DNA of 64,000 nt, taken from the NCBI RefSeq assembly GCF_963691685.1, contig NZ_OY829290.1, positions 2,666,001 to 2,730,000 on the forward strand, in the 5' to 3' direction. Each line of letters begins with the position of its first letter. The first letter of the stretch is position 1. The stretch comes from Thalassovita sp. (lineage in GTDB: Bacteria; Pseudomonadota; Alphaproteobacteria; Rhodobacterales; Rhodobacteraceae). A program made the translations under genes and the position numbers. Under the pieces are notes generated by a model, which was not told the origin of the DNA, searched no databases, and saw nothing but the letters and a program-made list of their open reading frames with translations. Shown here one piece after another: positions 61,060 to 64,000 of the stretch.

Positions 61060-61665
61060 TAACCTATCCTTTCGGAAACTTGCCCTTAAGGTTCATTTAC
61101 ATAAACGTCGCAAGAAGGGCCCATCTTAGAGAATAGTTGGAACAGTGATCTTTTTTGCACAAACGCCGGGGGGACTTGGCATTTTCTTTGCAGGCGCCAG
61201 CTTTTTGTTGACACGCAATGCGCGCATTGAAAAGCTAATGCTATCCCGTAAGGCTTGTGGATCGTTTTTAAGACACGTCAGACGGACTTTGGTTACCACT
61301 CGACCAGGCAAGAGCTAAGACATTGAATAAGAAGACAGAGCCCTATCTGACAGCCGCAGTGCGCCGCAACCTACGCGCGCCCTTTGGCCTTGCTGGCTTG
61401 GCCCTGACGAGGCTCTGCACCGCAGCAATCACCTTCGCCGGTTCGGTTAAAACCCATGCTTGCAAATTCACTCTCCCTAAGGTTGATCATTGCAAAAATG
61501 CCGGTACATCTTTCACCTCAAATGACCCCACCCAACCCGGTTTGCCGACCGGTCTGAGCGGCGAATCAAAGTTTTTTATTGATGGGTCACCCCTGCCCTG
61601 CAACCGCGCGCTGCCTAAAATTGCAGCATCGCCGCGCTTTGCATTTGGTTTGAGGGCCGCGTGAA
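61060..61665. other. 606-base gap with a sigma-54-like promoter and no assigned gene
   Basis: It separates the 60673 gene and the hybrid kinase at 61666. A sigma-54 site lies at 61176-61192. A 113-codon frame with a TTG start (61323-61664) ends two bases before the kinase ATG, but its sequence (many Cys, Pro, Asn) is not convincing as a protein. A long leader or a small RNA could be present. Confidence 0.45.
61176..61192 (+). promoter_or_regulatory. candidate sigma-54 promoter upstream of the hybrid kinase
   Basis: TTGGCATTTTCTTTGCA fits the -24/-12 pattern with one change (T for C), and has correct N5 spacing. The next recognised start is 474 bases away at 61666. Confidence 0.6.
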
Positions 61666-64000
61666 ATGACAAAAATCGACCTGCTGACCCAAGACAACAG
61701 TTTTGCGCGCTATGCCGAAATCCTGACCTTGGACACCACGCCCAGCTACCTGTTGGGGGCCGATGGTCAGGTCTATTTCGCCAATGCCGCAGCAGAACGC
61801 CTGTGCCCGCCGGAACGGCTGCAACGTTGCCTGTCTGACAATAAGGAAAACGCGGTTGAGCTGCTGAAGGCCGAACGCAGCACCAGCAAACATCTGACTC
61901 GCCTGATGCTGGAGGATGACCTGGGGCAGGCCAAACTGCATCAGGTGCGCATTGCCCGTCTGCCGGCAAAAACCGCCGTGGCCCTGCTGATCCTGAAAAT
62001 CGAAAGCACCACGCTGGATGATCCCTTCCGGCGGTTGCGTGCAGACTCGGCCCAGCTGAAACGGGTGATCCAGGCGCGCAAACGCAGCGACAAGCGATTC
62101 CGCCAGTTTTTGAATTCAGCCGTGGATGGTATCGGCGCGATTGCTGAAAATGGTCAGGTGACCATGGCCAACTCGGCGCTGTCAGAAATGCTGGGTGTCT
62201 CCAGCCTGATTGGCAAACCGCTGCTGGATTACCTGGATCTGGGCACCGCCCAGCCCGGATTTGAAGCCCCGACGGACCCCGGCGCCTTTCTCAACGGGCT
62301 GATCGGCATGCCGCATGAGGCCTATATCGAAAGCGTTCAGAAAGACCGCTACCCGGTGGAATTGACCGTCACCGCGATCGAAGAGCCGGGCATGAAGCAA
62401 TATGTGGTCGTGCTGCGTGACATCACCACCCGGCGCGAGTTCAAAGAGGCAGTTGCCCGCTCGCAATACCTGGAAGCGGCGCGTGACATTGCCCGCGCCA
62501 ATGAGCAGACCAAAACCCAGTTTCTGGCCACCGTCAGTCATGAGATGCGCACCCCGATGGGCGCCATTGTCACCGCGGCGGATCTGTTGCTGAACGACGG
62601 CAAACTGGCCCCCGAACACCGGCAGCTGGTTGAGGTGATGCGCGGGTCCGCCGACACGGCACTGGAACAGATCAACGACACGCTGGAACATGTCCGCATG
62701 GACCTGCGTCCGATCAAGGATCACCCGGTATCTGCCTTCAGCCCCAGTGAAGTGCTGAACAAACTGGTGGGCCAGACCCGTCTGGCGGCCGAAGCCAAAG
62801 GGCTGACGCTGGAACTGAACGTTGATTGCAAAGCCTCCATCCGGGTGGCGGGCTATCATCACCTGTTCCACCGCGTGGTGCAGAACCTGTTGGGCAATGC
62901 TGTGAAATACACCGACAGCGGCAAAATCACCCTGTCGGCGCAGGCCGAAATCCTGCGCAGCCCCGGTGCGGCCAATATGGTCGGCGTACAGCTGGAGGTC
63001 GCCGATACCGGCCGTGGCATCCCCCACGAACAGATCGAGCGGCTGTTTGCCCCGTTTGAAACCGGTGACAGCTCCTTCAACAGCCTGTCGCAAAGCGCGG
63101 GTCTGGGTCTGTCGATCGTGAAACGGGCGGTGGATGCGATGGGCGGATCTATCCGCGTCAGCTCCACCCCCGGCGAAGGCAGCAGTTTTCAGGTCACCCT
63201 GCGCTTTGGCCTGCCCGCCACACAGGATGTGGTCAGCGAAGACACCCCGATGGCGCCGATCAACACCAAGGGTTTCCGCTTCCTGGTGGTGGATGACAAC
63301 CCGCTGAACCGTCAGCTGATGTCGAAACTGCTGGAAAGCGAAGGCTGCACCGCCGCCACCGCAGAAAGCGGCGAAGCGGCGCTGCAGATGATTGGTGAGT
63401 TGGACGTGGACGCGGTGCTGATGGACATTGGCATGCCGGGCATTGACGGTCTGGAAACCACACGCCGTCTGCTGCAACGTCCTGAACATAAACAATTGCC
63501 GGTGTTTGGCCTGACGGGCTTCAGCGATCCCGAAGTGCGCGAGCGTGCCGAAATTGCCGGGATGAGCCACGTCTATGTGAAACCCCTGCGCCGCAGCAAG
63601 CTGCAGGAAGTGATCCACCGGATCGTCAATGGTGGCTCGACCCCTGAGGTTCAGCAGGTGAAACCCGCCCCGGTGGAGCTGTTGAAATCCGATGTGGCGC
63701 GTCAGATCGCGCGGATTTCCGGCGACAATTGGTCGGTGTTTGTGCACCAGCTGCACAAGGAATGCCTGGCGATGCTGGCACAGATGAAACAGTCACTGGA
63801 CAAGGGCGCCTTGCGCGATGTCCTGGACATTGCCCGCCGGGGCAGCACCACCGCAGCGACTGTAGGCGCCATTGCGCTGCACCAGAACTTCCTTGAGATC
63901 GAAGAACAGGCCAAGGCCGAAAGCCTGCAGGACCTCTCAGGCGCGTTTGAACGCTCGGAAGATATTCTGGAACAGACCCGGTTGGCACTCGCCTTGCTTT
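61666..64000 (+). CDS. hybrid sensor histidine kinase, truncated by the window edge
   Basis: The frame is open from ATG 61666 to the end of the window (778 codons), so the C-terminus is missing. No membrane helix is seen, so it is likely a cytoplasmic kinase. Two PAS-like regions (about 20-80 and 140-260) are followed by HisKA with FLATVSHEMRTPMGAIVTAA near 290 and HATPase (VVQNLLGNAVKYTDSGKITL, DTGRGIPHEQIE, AGLGLSIVKRAVDAM). A receiver has VDDNPLNRQLM and VLMDIGMPGIDGLETT near 586, then KPLRRSK. An HPt-like helix bundle follows, with Arg724 where the phospho-histidine should be (IARRGSTTAATVGAIAL). A sigma-54-like site lies upstream. It could sense a cytoplasmic cue for motility, but there is no direct proof. 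Confidence 0.88.
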   Translation, partial: MTKIDLLTQDNSFARYAEILTLDTTPSYLLGADGQVYFANAAAERLCPPERLQRCLSDNKENAVELLKAERSTSKHLTRLMLEDDLGQAKLHQVRIARLPAKTAVALLILKIESTTLDDPFRRLRADSAQLKRVIQARKRSDKRFRQFLNSAVDGIGAIAENGQVTMANSALSEMLGVSSLIGKPLLDYLDLGTAQPGFEAPTDPGAFLNGLIGMPHEAYIESVQKDRYPVELTVTAIEEPGMKQYVVVLRDITTRREFKEAVARSQYLEAARDIARANEQTKTQFLATVSHEMRTPMGAIVTAADLLLNDGKLAPEHRQLVEVMRGSADTALEQINDTLEHVRMDLRPIKDHPVSAFSPSEVLNKLVGQTRLAAEAKGLTLELNVDCKASIRVAGYHHLFHRVVQNLLGNAVKYTDSGKITLSAQAEILRSPGAANMVGVQLEVADTGRGIPHEQIERLFAPFETGDSSFNSLSQSAGLGLSIVKRAVDAMGGSIRVSSTPGEGSSFQVTLRFGLPATQDVVSEDTPMAPINTKGFRFLVVDDNPLNRQLMSKLLESEGCTAATAESGEAALQMIGELDVDAVLMDIGMPGIDGLETTRRLLQRPEHKQLPVFGLTGFSDPEVRERAEIAGMSHVYVKPLRRSKLQEVIHRIVNGGSTPEVQQVKPAPVELLKSDVARQIARISGDNWSVFVHQLHKECLAMLAQMKQSLDKGALRDVLDIARRGSTTAATVGAIALHQNFLEIEEQAKAESLQDLSGAFERSEDILEQTRLALALL

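Noticed and set aside
61323..61664. 113-codon frame just before the last hybrid kinase
   Set aside because: TTG start with a weak ribosome-binding site and an unconvincing composition. It is kept only as a possibility within the gap description.
1..64000. CRISPR arrays, rRNA genes and riboswitches
   Set aside because: I looked for regularly spaced repeats and conserved RNA cores and saw none.

Overview
The window looks like chromosomal DNA of a marine alphaproteobacterium of the Rhodobacteraceae (Roseobacter group). This is inferred from GC-rich codon use, from a flagellar locus of the type known in Rhodobacter sphaeroides (SltF, single-domain FlgJ, RpoN with a REC-less enhancer-binding protein, FlgT), and from alphaproteobacterial IS3-family insertion sequences. 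It has two halves: an accessory, lower-GC, IS-scarred left part (1 to about 19.85 kb, ending at a tRNA-Asn gene) and a GC-rich core right part (about 20 to 64 kb) that is mostly a flagellar and motility locus.

Left part. A possible integrase tail (1-57), a small coupled ORF and an 827-aa phage/plasmid-type primase-helicase are followed by a graveyard of IS3-family elements (3.6-6.2 kb). Next comes a complete proteorhodopsin photosystem (6.6-13.3 kb): a blue-tuned proteorhodopsin with the Asp-Thr-Glu pump motif, then crtE-crtI-crtB-crtY-blh-idi. The last five junctions overlap by 3 or 4 bases, so the whole route from IPP/DMAPP to retinal is one translationally coupled unit. A hairpin plus T-run between the opsin and crtE looks like an attenuator. 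More nested IS3 elements follow (13.3-15.1 kb), including the right end of the same IS found on the other side, so the photosystem sits in a composite-transposon-like arrangement. Then come a SUKH (SMI1/KNR4)-like protein and a tight two-gene unit, a candidate HEPN protein plus an ORC/Cdc6-like P-loop ATPase with a C-terminal helix-hairpin-helix segment. This pair is a candidate undescribed defence module. Degenerate intergenic repeats surround it, and a tRNA-Asn closes the region.

Right part. An MBL-fold hydrolase, an EnvZ-like sensor kinase and a hybrid kinase divergent from a LuxR-type response regulator precede the flagellar locus. Its units are flhA-flhF-fliA; flgP-flgT-flgA-flgM plus a DUF2802-like gene; a membrane/coiled-coil gene with a PDZ-like gene; rpoN; fliC; motA-motB (PomAB-like)-fliD; a sigma-54 activator; flgBCDEFGHIJKL-sltF; and a 1105-aa acidic protein with four copies of a ~105-aa module. 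A truncated hybrid kinase runs off the right edge.

Several good -24/-12 sigma-54 promoters are readable, before flhA, flgP, the coiled-coil gene, motA, flgG, flgB, the 1105-aa gene and the region before the last kinase. Together with fliA, flgM and rpoN they suggest a sigma-54 to sigma-28 cascade. Unusual points are an FlhF-like protein that has lost every GTPase motif and has no FlhG beside it, a sodium-type stator signature, a strong hairpin over the rpoN ribosome-binding site, and unknown proteins tied to the flagellar regulon by their promoters.
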